From positions 179,695,001 to 179,759,000 of the forward strand of contig JAUMIR010000001.1 in assembly GCA_030847615.1 (NCBI GenBank): a stretch of DNA of 64,000 nucleotides. Direction: 5' to 3'. The first letter of the stretch is position 1, and each line of letters starts with the position of its first letter. The notes under the pieces are model-generated. The model was not told the origin of the DNA. It saw only the letters and a list, made by a program, of their open reading frames with translations, and did no database searches. Of this stretch, positions 9,840 to 21,474 are shown in pieces. Source of the stretch: Gambelia wislizenii (Eukaryota > Chordata > Lepidosauria > Squamata > Crotaphytidae). A program made the position numbers and the translations under genes.

Positions 9840-10836
9840 GGGGCCGGTTCCACGACAGGAAAAAGTTCGTGAGATTCCGGATTATTGTTCTTTCACATCA
9901 GGAGTGCATAAATCACACGACTCCTGGCATATTCGGAAGATGCAGCCAGATGCAGCCATTTTCTGTTTACCTTAGTTCACACAGACAAAAGTGGGGGGGG
10001 ACACCTCCAGATGATTAAAGCCAGGCAGGAGGTGGGGAAGGAGCAAGGAGGGGGTCATGGAGACCATAAATAATGAGAGGAAAGAAAAGGACAAACAAAC
10101 AAGAGACCGAAAGAGCGATCTGTCAACTTCCCGGTCTTCCCCAGCCCCGAATGAAGAAAGGAGTGAATGAAAGGATGAACAAGCAAAAGTATGGTGGAGC
10201 GATCTCCTTCCCTTCCCTTCCCTTCCCTTCCCTTCACGCATGCACCACAGAAGCAGGGGCTAGCCTCATTCCTGATCATCTTCCCTGCCTCCGAAGCCTT
10301 GAATAAAGGCAAGTGAAGGGAAGGACAAACAAACAAAAGGATGAACATGCAATCAGCTGTTTCCCCGCACACACGAATGCACACACATACACACACACAC
10401 CAGTGAAGCAGGGGCCAGTTCCGATCATCTTCCCAACCCCCAAAGCCTTCCTTTGAAACAGACAGGAAGGGCTCAGAGCAGATTTTCCAAAGTGGGCTGC
10501 AAGCAGAAGGAGGGTGAGTTTCTTCTCTCGAACCCCTCAGTCTATTCGGATAAAGCAGAATGGTCACTCCAACCAACCAGGATTCAGCTCTGCTCACAGT
10601 AATTTGAAAAGGTCGATGCCAATTTACATGATGTTCAGTTCTCATGGCCAATTATGTGCATTTTCGCAAACTTAATCAAAAAAGTCTGGAAAACTAGCGA
10701 AAGCTGATACTGCACGACTTATGGGTTTTTTGCACCCCCTCCTTCTGAAAAGGGCGCTGTTGCTTCGAAATGTGTGAGAATTATCAGGCTTCTTGTCACA
10801 CTCTTTGAAGATTTATTTTGCCGTGTAAACGACCCC
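9840..10836. mobile_element. T7: 997 bp non-autonomous DNA element
   Basis: The left end GGGGCCGGTTCCACGAC and the inverted right end GGGGTCGTTTACACGGC match at most positions. ATA flanks both sides (9837-9839 and 10837-10839), a 3-bp target duplication. Inside, two diverged tandem blocks (about 10165-10300 and 10338-10450) each carry AAGCAGGGGC and GATCATCTTCCC. There is no transposase frame; long open frames here are antisense to each other and low-complexity. Confidence 0.6.
10207..10235 (+). repeat. (TTCCC)n microsatellite
   Basis: About six tandem CTTCC units inside the T7 element. It creates the repetitive open frames seen on both strands there. Confidence 0.95.
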
Positions 10837-11163
10837 ATAGTCTCATGACTGTTTATCCAGTACAAAGGAGATAATAGAGTTAATATAATAAACAGTATGA
10901 GAAGACATACATACATAAATCAAAAGAGAACAGTGCAGGCGCTGAACAAGCTGGGAGGGCTTGGTTACATATGGGGAGAGTTACATAATACAGGAAATAC
11001 AACATTATAGCTAGGTATTACAAGTTGAAGCTGGGGGTATGCATTGGGGAGGAGGGGTCTGCTATTCCACAAGTTGCCATAGTGCAGGGGCAGGCCTATC
11101 AGCCTGTCATTGGTATACAAATAGTCGAGTAAACAGAATCATTTCTCCACAAAGTCAGCAGAA

Positions 11164-11350
11164 TCAGCCCGTTCGCTCATCCCCCGCAAGGCATCTGATA
11201 ATTTTTCTATGAACTAATATTTCCCACACTTTGGCCCACCAGACATCTATTTTGGGCATCTCAATTTTCCAGTTTTTGGTAATGAGGATACAGGAAATGG
11301 CAAGCAGGACTTCCTCTTGGTGGCCATCTGCTGGTTGCCATTCCACCCTT
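11164..11350 (-). mobile_element. L1-like LINE, C-terminal fragment
   Basis: The minus strand reads LLAISCILITKNWK followed by a W-W-containing segment, typical of the region near the C-terminus of L1 ORF2. The frame lasts about 60 codons and then is lost. I assign L1 from this pattern only; no 3' poly(A) tail is visible. Confidence 0.45.
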
Positions 11351-14300
11351 CAATACTGTGATGAAATCTGGAATGAAATTATGCCCCACAGTATTCCATG
11401 GGGATTTCTGGGGATTATAATGACAGATGTTAGGATATGGCTACTCAGAAGAGTCTAGATTCTATGGTTCAATGGCACAAAAATGTTACTTAAAATTACC
11501 ATTGCTGCCACCTGACATGACTATAACTAGTAAGAATTCTGGATTGAAAGATCCAAATTTCATGTTCCCACCAACAAGCTGCCAAAACTGTGTTAGCTTT
11601 CAAATGTAAATCAGTTTCTGGTAGTTATTCCCCCTTTCCCTCAGGTGGATTTTTAAAAACAAAAACAAACAAACAAACAAAAACACCAGTCAATCTAAAA
11701 TCAATGCTTATTTCATCAACATGTAACATGGGTCTCAATAATGCTGTGACAATTCTCAAGAACTTGCAGTACCAGTTGGTGGCCCAAGACAGTAAAGATT
11801 GCAATGTTCAAAAGCAGTTGTTTTGCAGGTGGATGACTCAAAGTCCCTTGATGGATCATACTAGAAAGCTATCACTAGAACAGCTTTGCTTCTTTCTCCA
11901 TAATTGTTGCTATTACTCAACAGCTGCAGTCAACTCTCTGTGTACTTTAACACCTATTGCTGTTCCAGTGGACTAAAGATTGTGGTATCATCTTGTTAGC
12001 AGAATCTTTTCAGACTCAGTGAGCTAGGTTAAGTAAGATAAATCTTTCTTCTCTGTAGAATGATACAAATTAGTAGGTTTAGATGCTGTTATAAGAAAAA
12101 ATATCCTCCCTTGTGTACCAACTGGAAGAAATCTATCTTGGTAAATGTATGTGGTTCTGGCCTATTTTCCCCCTTGTACAGGAATTTGGTAAGGGTTTTC
12201 TTGGTTAAAAAAAGGATAAAATTGATGTAATTACCTTGTTACACTAAACTCTCCTTCAGTTCTTGTTATACAAGGGTTTAAACCAATGATCCCTGCTACA
12301 ACTACTAAATTTTATCTTAAATTCTTACATTTATTAAGCATATTCAGGGCTACTTTTAAATCAGGGTGCATGTGGCCACTTTTCTTAGCAAACCTAAACG
12401 TACATATTTAGATTATGAGCAGAACATGGGTCATAAAACTGGGATTTGACACACCATTCTTCTTAGTACAGCCTCTAGCACCTCCTAAAAATCTGATGTT
12501 GAGGGTTAGAGAACCATTTGAAATGATGTGGGGCATGAATGGGATTGCAGGTGGTGATGTGGGGGGGGAAACCCTCACTGTTGGATACATTTTGGTTTAG
12601 GCAGGCCATCTTGGAATGATGAGATCACCTGTTCAGGAATCTCCAACCCTCAAGGAAATTCTTGCCTCCAGCACATAAAGAAGAAATCAAGCTTCACCAC
12701 ACACACACATTCCCCCCCCAAAAAAACCTGGGTGGACTTCTTTTCGCTTTCTATAGCTAAACACAAAAGGACAAGGTGATTGATTACAAATACACAGCCT
12801 ATCCATTCATACTGTTTCTTAAGTACAACAACAAGAGAAACAATGGAATATTTATAGCCATTTTTTTTTTATTTTGGACATTTTCAAAAATGCACAAAAA
12901 CAGTCTAAAAATGTGCTCTCTGTTACTAACATATGTCTTGTCCTATTATGGTGAGGCTCCCCCCCCCATTTTCTCATATATCACATGAGAACAAACTAAC
13001 TCAGGATTTATATCCCTGCTGCAGATGAGGCTATCTTGCATCACTGTAAATTACAGTCCCCTCACTCTTTATGAGGTCATGAGGGCCTTACCACTCATGA
13101 TCTGAGGTCTGGTTCCAAGGAGAAGTAGTCAATCAATTGATAAGAGTCCATTGTCTGCATATAATTTGATCATATTTGAAAGGGGTGGCTTGAAAGAGAA
13201 CAGCATAGTAATTATTTTCTTAGCTGTTACCTTCAGTAACTGGAGAGATTGCCAGTTAAAAAGCCAGGATTCAGCAGTCACAAACAGCTATACAGAGAAA
13301 AGCTACTCTCAGTTGCTACAAAGCCAGGATCCCACATATGGGGACTGAAAGCCTTGTTTATGTAATCTCCCTGGGAGGAACAGATAGCACATTGGCACAT
13401 GCCGTTGTTCTCTGTGCATTTGCATCCCCATTTTCAACATGAACATGGTGGGTGTGGTGCTAATGTAGTACATGAAGTTCAAGCTTCTTCCCTGTATTTG
13501 TCATCATTGAACAGCACCCTGCAATCTACTTTTTGTAGGAAATTATTGGTATTTATATTAAGCAGCATACAGCATAGCCTCAGTTCAGTATGAGCTTCTG
13601 GTATAAAACAGGATAGAAACATGCAGGATGCTTCCGTAAGGTTAAAAAGCAAACGTGCATTTATTGTGGCAGAGAATACATCTGAGATAGGAAAAATAGG
13701 TAGATAGAAGAGTGTTATCTAACTTGAATAGAACAGTCCCTAAAGTTGACTCTCATGAGTGGATCAATAAAAAATGATGTCTTATTCATGTCTGTGCAAC
13801 ACCCCCAGAATGGCTGAACAAAGACCTGATTGGATAATTTCGCCCTTTTGTGTTATTGTCACGTCCTTAGGACACAGTTTTTGCCATGTCAGATAAAGTC
13901 CAAACAGGTGCAAAACAGTAAAACTTCTTGGAGCAAGTGGGGGAAGTGACCTCTGCATGCAAGTAGAAAGTATAACCTGGAAAACACAGATCAATGACAC
14001 ACAGAGATCAGACAAAGGGATAGGCATGCAACTTTAGACTCTCCCTCTGTCCCCAACTACTGTAAACAAGTGTTGATGCTTCTTCACTTCCAACACTTTT
14101 TCCCTTTTTGGTCACCTCTTAGGAGGAAAAATGCAGAAAACAGTTTTTTTGTGTAAAATGCATTGCTTTACATATAAAATGTTGGGTTTTGTTTAGATTT
14201 ATTACTAAAAGACTTATTGCGCCAAAAATAATTGAAAAATGTGCAAAACTCTTGTGATCTTGCTAGGGAGCAGGAAATATTTGTTTTTTATGCAAGTATT

Positions 14301-15260
14301 TAATAAGAGAAAATTCATACCCCTAGTCATATTTACCTAGGTGCCTGGAAAACTACACAAAGGCTTCTGCTCATGTGAAATCCACCTCTTGCTATCTCCC
14401 AGTAGGCAGACTGGGATAGGCGTTCATTGGGCAGCAGGTGGAGTGCCCATTACCTGGGTCCCTTGCCCTAGGTGGTGTCAGGGCTTTCCAGCTGTACCTA
14501 AATGGAGTTGTGGCCTATTTTCCAGTCCAGCAGTATTTTGGTGTGTTTTGTCTTCAGCTCTTCACTTCCCAAGTCCCCTTTACCACTAATGGTGCAGAAG
14601 TGTTTCTTACCAATTCCTAACAGGGGTGATCCAATGCAAGTATCATCCGAACTATTTGGAGCTCAGGTTAGTGTAGCTGAATTGTGTTTGCCTCTGGCAG
14701 CAATCTAGACCATAGTTCTTAGGGATAAGCCAGAATTAAAATAAACTGGGCATCTGTGGAGGGATTTCTGGAAGCAGGTAGTTACAAGCTGGATAATACT
14801 GACACATAGCAAACTATAAAATGAAATTAAGTGACATCTAAGTTAGTGAATGGTTAGGGAAAACCCCAATTTATCTGTAGGAACTGAATAATGAACAGGA
14901 GCATCTGACTCATTTCTGTCAATGTGAACTTATTTTCCATTGTGTAAAAATAATGACAGCCATATGTCCTGCTTGCTATAACAATGCATGGTCCCAAGAG
15001 TAACGTCATTATTTCTTAAAAACACTACTGCCAGAAGTGTGATTGTCTAATTCATTAATGTCCTAAAATTAGCATGCCCAGCTGGTTTCTTTCACTACTT
15101 GTTTTAAGAAGCAAAACTGCTTAACCATATCCACCGAACTGAACAAAACACCTGGTGCAAAGGTAATCAAGGTCTGGTCCTGTGCAAGTAGATTCTGTAA
15201 CAGAAGGAGCCCCTGCTGTGCTTGCAGTTGCAGATTTATGTCTTATGTACATTTCGGCCT
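11351..15260. other. Unassigned interval (3.9 kb)
   Basis: No gene recognised. It holds an (AAAC)n run at about 11655-11685, a G-run near 12560, a CA-run at about 12697-12708 and a C-run near 12959. The minus-strand 81-codon frame at 13782-14027 shows no family motif. An AATAAA on the minus strand near 13660 could belong to a solo LTR, but no paired termini were found. Confidence 0.45.
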
Positions 15261-15489
15261 GGGACCCATTTACACTACAGAATTACAGCATTACTATTCC
15301 ACTTTTGCTGTCATGGTTCTGTCCTGTGCAATCCTGGGATTGGCAGTTTAGGGAGGGGCATTTAGAATTTGTAGCCAGAGAGTTCCTCTGGCCTCTGACC
15401 AAACTAAAAATCCCAGGATTTCATAAAATGGAACCATGGCAATTGTAGAGGAATACTAGTGCTATAATTTTGTAGTGTGAATGGGTCCC
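15261..15489. mobile_element. T6-related MITE (229 bp)
   Basis: The left end GGGACCCATTTACACTACAG faces the right end TGTAGTGTGAATGGGTCCC, an 18-19 bp inverted repeat with one mismatch. The interior carries the phrase AATCCTGGGATT and its complement, as in the T6 copies at 20.6, 25.4 and 26.7 kb. The flanking triplets do not match. Confidence 0.75.
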
Positions 15490-15929
15490 AAGTAGCTTTT
15501 TTAAAACCTAGGTATATTCTGCATACTGATGAAGATGATGGATGATGACCATGATGACAATAGTGTTGATATGTAGAAACTCTAACTCAAGAATTATCAG
15601 TGTTGGGAAACAAAATGGCCTCTCTGAAATTTTGGTACATTTTTTCTACCAGAGAACACTCTGGCTATTCATGTGTGTTATTCTGTATGTGAGAGAGCAC
15701 GTTAACAGTTTTTCATAGTTGATTGTTTTGCTCCCATCGGACAAAGGAATAAATATATCCAATACAATAACATAAATCTAGGACTGGGACTTTTCAAAAA
15801 TTGCAGGTCACAAGGTATTTCATCCTTGAAGATCCCATTTTCTTCCAACATTTGACAACACTCATATTTAGAAAGGCATTATTTATTAAGGTGGGCCAAC
15901 AGAAAAGGGCGGGGGAGAGTTTCTGTGTG
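15490..15929. other. Unassigned interval
   Basis: Only a short GAT/ATG-rich patch at about 15527-15560 stands out. Confidence 0.4.
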
Positions 15930-16077
15930 AAGTCGAAGGCTTTCATGGCCAGCATCCATAGATTTTCCTTATTTTTTTTTTCTGGGCTGTGAGGCCATGT
16001 TCTGGAAGAGTTTACTTCTAGAAGTAAACTCTTCCAGAACACGGCCTTACAGCCCAGAAAAAAACCCAAGGAAAATC
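15930..16077. mobile_element. Short palindrome made of two repeat-family ends
   Basis: 15961-16019 and 16021-16077 are inverted copies meeting at CTTCTAGAAG (16016-16025). Each arm contains CTGTGAGGCCATGTTCTGG or its complement with only a few differences. The arm equals the outer part of the 18.5-19.1 kb element. On the left the family sequence runs further out (GTCGAAGGCTTTCATGGCC near 15933-15951), so only one side retains the full terminus. Confidence 0.75.
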
Positions 16078-17035
16078 TAGTTTCTAGTTCTATGGAGAAA
16101 AAGTGTGTTTGTGTGTGTTGATGGGGAGGTGATGCAGGAGGATGCAATTTAGGTAGAGGTGTAACTATTGTGTTTTCCATCTAGTGTCATGTCAGAGTAA
16201 CCCAGGTAAATAGCATTTTCAATAGTTTTGGATGCTTCCCAGGTACCCAGAGAAATCAAGATTTATTGTATATATTTTAATGGAATGTTTCATATTTCAA
16301 AATGAAACAAAGGATTTTGAAATCAAGGAAAATATTTGTTCAAAACAGGTGTGTATTCAGCCTTACTTTTTCAGTTGGCGCAGGTGTTATAAATGTAATT
16401 CGAAGAGGCAATACTGACTGAAAAGAAAAGAGAACTTTTATAATTGTCATTCTTTCCTCCCTTTGTAAGAGGACAAGTATGGAAAATGGAATGAATTTTA
16501 GATTATTATTATTATTATATAAAATGTTGTGTGCACTTGGATGCATATGTAGGCATGCATGGATGTCTTTACTTTTAAATAGCTAAGATCCTGGCTATCT
16601 AAAGGAGATCCTCTCCCTGGACCATTCTGGTCATGAATCAAATCCTTTTTAGTTGTACCATCAAACTAAAGAAGTTTGTACTTGAAAACTGTAATAAAGC
16701 CATCTCAGTGGTTTCATCCCAGCAGTGAAATTCTCTTCCCTCTGGAGTTTAGATTGATATCAATATGGGTCAGCTTTTCAGTGCCAGTTGAATCTGGCTG
16801 CAGTATATTTTTCTTGGTTTTATAGAGAAATACTATATATTGTGATCAAACCTGGCATTATTTTACATTAAGGGCAGAATTTACATAGATACATTTCATT
16901 TAAAATGTGTGAAATTAGTGGTCTTAGGATCTGTTTTTTCTTCAGCAGTAAAATAGAATTGGCCACCTAACATGCTCCACTTTCCAATAGCTCATCTAAT
17001 AAAAGAAAACTTATTTATCTACTTATTCCATGTAT
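16078..17035. other. Unassigned interval
   Basis: Nothing recognised except an (ATT)n run at about 16503-16519. Confidence 0.4.
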
Positions 17036-17644
17036 GGTCCCATCTACATGGTAAAAAAAATATGTACGCCGTTCCGAAGATCACTCTTCCGTACACACAG
17101 CCGTTCGGATTCATACGTGTCATTCAGAACAGGGGGTAGCGAATCCCCCATAAACTACGTGGATTCGGCGTTCAGGAGGATTAGCGGATCTCAGCATAAA
17201 ATACGTACAGCTGTTTGAATGGCTGATAGTCTGTATGCCCCGTTTGCACACATACGAACAGGCAGTGTAATCTGATTGGCTGGTCGAGTAGAGGGGGTGG
17301 GGCTAGCAAGGAGGGGAATTGGGAGCAGCTGCATGTTGGATTCCTGGCTAAGCAAGAGTCCAGTAAGTCTGTGAATTTTATATATGTTTATTTTTATTTT
17401 ACTTTGTAAATAGGGAAAACCGAATGTCCGCAAAGCAAGCACCTTTTTATTATTTTTTTTTAAAAAAGCAGCGGGAGATTTAAAACTGCTGCTTGGATCG
17501 CTCGCTCCAGCCAGCTGGGGAAGGGGTTCGTACAGAGTTTAGGGAGGTAAAAAATCAGGTAGGCAGATCGTATACATACGACCGGCTGCCTATTTGTATT
17601 TTTTACCCCCCAAACGGATTTTTTTTAATCGTATAGACGGACCC
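17036..17644 (-). mobile_element. T1-family non-autonomous DNA element, copy 1
   Basis: Ends are GGTCCCATCTACATGG and, inverted, GGGTCCGTCTATACG. TAT flanks both sides (17033-17035 and 17645-17647). The interior aligns with the copy at 26924-27536 in opposite orientation; shared landmarks include AATCTGATTGGCTGGTCGAG and GGTGGGGCTAGCAA here (about 17268-17310). There is no transposase. Confidence 0.75.
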
Positions 17645-17647
17645 TAT

Positions 17648-18482
17648 TTATATGTCACTTTTTCCCAATGTGGGACACAAGGCAGATCTAAAACAAGGTT
17701 AGTTAAAAACCTGCCAATTACAATTCAAATACAACCAAAAATCATCACATCAAAACCATTATTTTTAATACACACACACACATACACACATATACACACA
17801 CATTAAAAAGCATAATGTAAAAAAAAAAAAGTCCTCATATAAAGGCTCCCTGAAAGCAGCTACACATTAAAAGCTTGTTTGAACCAAAAAGTCTTCTGCC
17901 AATGTAAAGAGAGCAAGGAAGGGGCCTCCAAATAAAGGAATGATCTTGATATTCAGAAATTACAACCTGAATAAATAAAATGTTTTTGTTGTTGTTGTTG
18001 TTTTGGTTTTTTGGTTTTTTGCATTGAGAAGAAGAGAGCATTCAGTCTTTAATTCAAGTTGAGATCTTTGTTATAGAAAGAATTTGTATTTGTTGAGTTG
18101 GTGTCCCATCTTGACTTTTGTGCTGCAGCAGCAGATAAGCATTGATTTAGGGCTGCTGCCTTGAGAAGCAAGCGGAATGTCTACAGTGGTTAGACTCACA
18201 TCTTACAAAGTAGCTGCAGTTTTTGGTGCAAGCAAAGACCACTGGTGATACAATGTGCTTATTTCCTCTTATTGCGGGGAGGATATGGAAATAATAATAA
18301 TAAAAAAACTATGGTCAAGTTAGTAAAACTATAAGAGAATATCAAAACTGTCAACTTTATGGCTTGATGCCTAATCGCTGTCATGGGAGAAGATGGGCAA
18401 GCCTGGGTAGAGCCAGCCAATCACAGATTGTGAAATGCTGGGGGAAGGGCTATGGGGGAAATGTCAAAATAATGTCTGAGCA
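17648..18482. other. Unassigned interval with CA/TA microsatellite
   Basis: A (CA)n tract with TA interruptions spans about 17770-17802, followed by an A-run (17820-17830). Short (GTT)n is at 17990-18002. No gene or element was recognised. Confidence 0.45.
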
Positions 18483-18544
18483 GATTTTCCTTGGTTTTTT
18501 TTTCTGGGATGTGAGGCAGTGTTCTGGAAGAGTTTACTTGTGCC

Positions 18545-18580
18545 GTTTTGCCTGCATCTTTGGCTGGCATCTTCAGAGAA
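18545..18580 (-). ncRNA. Degenerate hammerhead-like motif, left arm
   Basis: The minus strand reads CTGAAGA, then TGCCAGCC...GCAGGC, then AAAAC where a hammerhead needs GAAAC. The conserved G is therefore changed to A, and this copy is predicted inactive. Confidence 0.45.
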
Positions 18581-18990
18581 GATGTAAATTTACTATGTAA
18601 ATTTGTGTATTTGAATGGCTAGTTTCTGGGTGGAGATATACAAGGAGGATTAGTGTCTGTTTGGCTAATGGTTGGCTAATGGTCCATTGTCTGATGGAAA
18701 TCCCCCTGTCCCTGTTTCAACAGGAAAGAAGAAATCGTAAAAAGAAGTAAAATCTGGCAGCCAGTCATGAAAAACACTAAAATCAAAACCCAACACTTGC
18801 AAATGAACTCCACCCAGGGACAGGGGGATTTCCAGCAGACAATGGACCATTAGCCAACCATTAGCTAAAGAGACACTAAATCTCCTTGCATATCTCCACC
18901 CAGAAACTAACCATTCAAATACACAAATTTACATATACTCCCCAACAGGGTTTCACAGCATATAAACCCCAGACACACTCCTACCCAACC

Positions 18991-19034
18991 ATTTTCTGAA
19001 GATGCCAGCCACAGATGCAGGCGAAACATCAGAA
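18991..19034 (+). ncRNA. Hammerhead ribozyme-like motif, right arm
   Basis: CTGAAGA (18996-19002, the CUGANGA box) is followed by GCC...GGC stem II with a loop of about 13 nt, then GAAAC (19023-19027) and ATC where the usual cleavage triplet would be GTC. Flanks ATTTT and AGAAA can form a weak stem I. Stem III would be minimal, as in dimeric hammerheads of retroelements. All core bases except the cleavage triplet's first base fit. Confidence 0.5.
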
Positions 19035-19102
19035 ATAAACTCTTCCAGAACATGACCTCACAGAACATAGCCTCACAGCCCGGAAAAAAACCAAGGAAAA
19101 TC

Positions 19103-20600
19103 AGTTCATGTTGAATCGCTTGTCTTAAGGAGTGAAAATGCACATATCACTAGAAGTTTTTTTAAAAAAAGTTGGGAAAAACTGTAATGCTTTTCTCACA
19201 TAGTTTTTCCTCTTTTGCTCCCCCCCTTCACAATACGATGAGACAATGTGGGATACCATTAATACAGCTCATTTTCTGAGCGAATTCTGTGAGGTGAGGG
19301 GTATTTTCACTGTGTGGACAACACCTAGATGTTTTTCTGTTTCAATAAATCTTTTTGTTGAAAGATTTCAACAAAATCTTTCTTTCAGGGATCATGAAAG
19401 TAATAGGGCAAGATAAATTATAGGAGAACAAGGGTTGGAACTGTGGGGTGAAGCTGGATAGGGATCCATCACATTCACCATAGTTAATGTTGTCATTGTT
19501 GTCATTTCTGGACAACATTTTGGTGAATGGAATATCACCAGTCTCTGAAACCCATTATTGGAATAATATCAATGATTTAGAATATTTACATACCTTTTAT
19601 TTTATAGCATTAGCCTGGGTAGCATTATTTTATAGCATTAGCCTGAGTGTGAGAAGGGTATTTTAAACCTGCTGCAGTGACAGGATCTCCCACCTTAGTC
19701 ATGATCTATTAAGTTTCTGATTGTTAACTCATCTACAGAAGAAAAGTGCACACACAATTTAATTTGGCTTTAAATGCATTTTTAAGTGGGGGAGGAGACA
19801 AAGGAATGATGAAGGAAAGATGGAGATGATGATGAAGGGGAAAAGACAGACAAAAATAGGATAGGACACTTAAAAAAAACCCTAAGATTTGCAGTGTTAC
19901 CAAAGACTGGCTTCCAAGAAGCTGAAGACATCACTCATTCTTTCTTGAATGGTACATTTTCATGAGTACTAACATTACCTCTAAAGACCCTTATTATATC
20001 AGCTGATCATGTTAAAAATCTAAACAGCTAGCATCTAAATCACAACTTGTTTATTGTTTAGTGTGGACTAAATTGTTCTAGAAAATGGAACACTTCTCAT
20101 CCTTCAAAACACACCCTGTTAAAAAAACCTGGCAACTGACACAAGGTTTCTCTTTCCTGTGAAAAAGCAAAATGATTAGTGCTTTTTATTTTTTAAAAAA
20201 TAGTGCATGCACAATTCTTGCACAAAATTTGTACAAGAATCTTTGAGCAAAATTGGTCTCTTCCCTCCATTGTAAAGGAAAGTGTGTATGCACAGAGAGA
20301 GAGAGAGAGCAAGCACAGAAGGAGTATTGATCAAAACCACACAAACAATCCAGCCAATCCTACTTTTTAAAAGTCAGTGCACCAAGGCAGCAGCAATCAT
20401 AATTTGTATTAAAAGACTCTGCACAGTTTGTGCAAATGCAAATACTTCATCACAAATGTATGTTGTTGTTGTTGTTTTTAAAATCCTCTTACTATCTCAC
20501 CTGGTGAAGATAAAAGTTTTGAGATATTTTGTTTCTTGGGTGAGAATGAAAAAAACATGGATTTCCAGCCCCAGTCAAGTAGACCTTTGGTAAACATTCT
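19103..20600. other. Unassigned interval
   Basis: No gene recognised. It includes an imperfect hairpin around GTTGAAAGATTTCAAC (about 19357-19372), a short tandem duplication of TTTTATAGCATTAGCCTG (about 19600-19645) and an (AG)n run at about 20297-20310. Confidence 0.45.
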
Positions 20601-20754
20601 GGGTGCATCAACACTACACAAATAATCCAGTTTGAAACTGGATTTTTTTGACATGGCTCCTTCCTATGGAATCCTGAGATTTGCAGTTTGGTGAAGCACC
20701 AGCACTGTTTGGCAGAGAAGGCTAAAGAACTTATAAAACTCTAAGGAGATTTTC

Positions 20755-21389
20755 ACACAGGGCCAAAATGCCCCGTTACTGCCCCGACACGTCCTCTCCT
20801 ATTCCTGCCACAGAATAAAGTAAATCTTTTAAACACTTATCTTAATTCCGCAGCAGGAACGGGCTCCCCTCCCCTTGCTGGCCGGCCGTAAATGCAGCCA
20901 TCGTAAGGCTGTTTTTACAACCGGCCATCTGAAACGTTATCACGTTATCACGTTATCACGTTATCACGTTATCACGTGATAATGGCTGGTCAGTAAATTT
21001 TAAAAATAAAACTCCCCAAACATAAAATCAGTTCACCAAGCACAAAAACACACCTTAAATCACACAATCAAAACAGGGAGGGTAAAATAAAGGGTGCCAC
21101 TTACCTGGATGTCCAGATCTTATCAGGAAGTGCTCAGAATGGACCTCCCCTCCGCAGCTGTCATTTTGGAACAGGAACGGGGCTCCTGTTCACACACCCG
21201 TGATTGCGTGATAGTGATGGAATGGGAGGTCTATTCATGATGAAAAATCATGATTACATTGTTCTGAAACAGTCACAGTAGCAGAATGGATGCAAGTCAG
21301 AGTGGGGTCAGCGTCGTCTAAAAGGGAAAACCTTTCCCGACCCTGTTCTGTTCCTGCCATGGGATATATAGCCTGTGTGAAAATATCCT
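20755..21389 (+). mobile_element. T3-family non-autonomous DNA element, copy 1
   Basis: Termini are GGAGATTTTCACACAGG and an inverted right end GGATATTTTCACACAGG. The insertion duplicated TAA of the host MITE (20752-20754 and 21390-21392); removing the insert plus one TAA restores continuous MITE sequence. The interior matches 39743-40358 (GTAAATGCAGCCATCGTAAG, GGTGCCACTTACCTGGATGT). No transposase frame. Confidence 0.8.
20934..20982 (+). repeat. (ACGTTATC)5 ending in a 14-bp palindrome
   Basis: Five 8-bp ACGTTATC units run directly into TTATCACGTGATAA, a perfect palindrome with a CACGTG core. The T3 copy at 39.7 kb lacks it, so it arose in this copy. Confidence 0.9.
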
Positions 21390-21474
21390 TAAGTCCCAGG
21401 ATTCAGTAGGAAGGAGCAATGGCAAACAATCTAGTTTCAAACTGGATTATTTGTGTAGTGTAGATAAGGCCTCT

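Larger units (their letters stand above)
18483..19102. mobile_element. 620 bp inverted-arm retroelement with hammerhead-like cores
   Basis: Left arm 18483 to about 18714 and right arm about 18814-19102 are inverted copies around a roughly 100 bp spacer. The outer ends are GATTTTCCTTGGTTTTTT and its complement. Inner arms carry TAATGGTCCATTGTCTG and its complement. Each arm holds a CTGAAGATGCCAGCC..GGC block that looks like a hammerhead ribozyme core. Self-cleaving hammerheads are established in the terminal repeats of Penelope-like elements, so I infer two such ends joined in inverted orientation. The family name is an inference; no reverse transcriptase or GIY-YIG frame is present. Confidence 0.6.
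20601..21471. mobile_element. T6-family MITE split by a T3 element
   Basis: The left half (20601-20754) starts GGGTGCATCAACACTACAC and the right half (21390-21471) ends ATTTGTGTAGTGTAGATAAGGCC. TCT flanks both sides (20598-20600 and 21472-21474). The interior has CCTATGGAATCCTGAGATTT and its inverted counterpart. Without the insert the MITE is about 235 bp, like its sister at 26.7 kb. Confidence 0.75.

Noticed and set aside
10055..10651. 198-codon minus-strand frame as a host exon
   Set aside because: It covers microsatellites and duplicated blocks inside T7, has low-complexity sequence and overlaps a plus frame.
13782..14027. 81-codon minus frame as ERV or gene remnant
   Set aside because: No catalytic or structural motif, no paired LTR ends and no neighbouring retroviral segment.
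20934..20982. CRISPR-like array
   Set aside because: The repeats are 8 bp and contiguous without spacers; a microsatellite-like expansion in a eukaryotic transposon.
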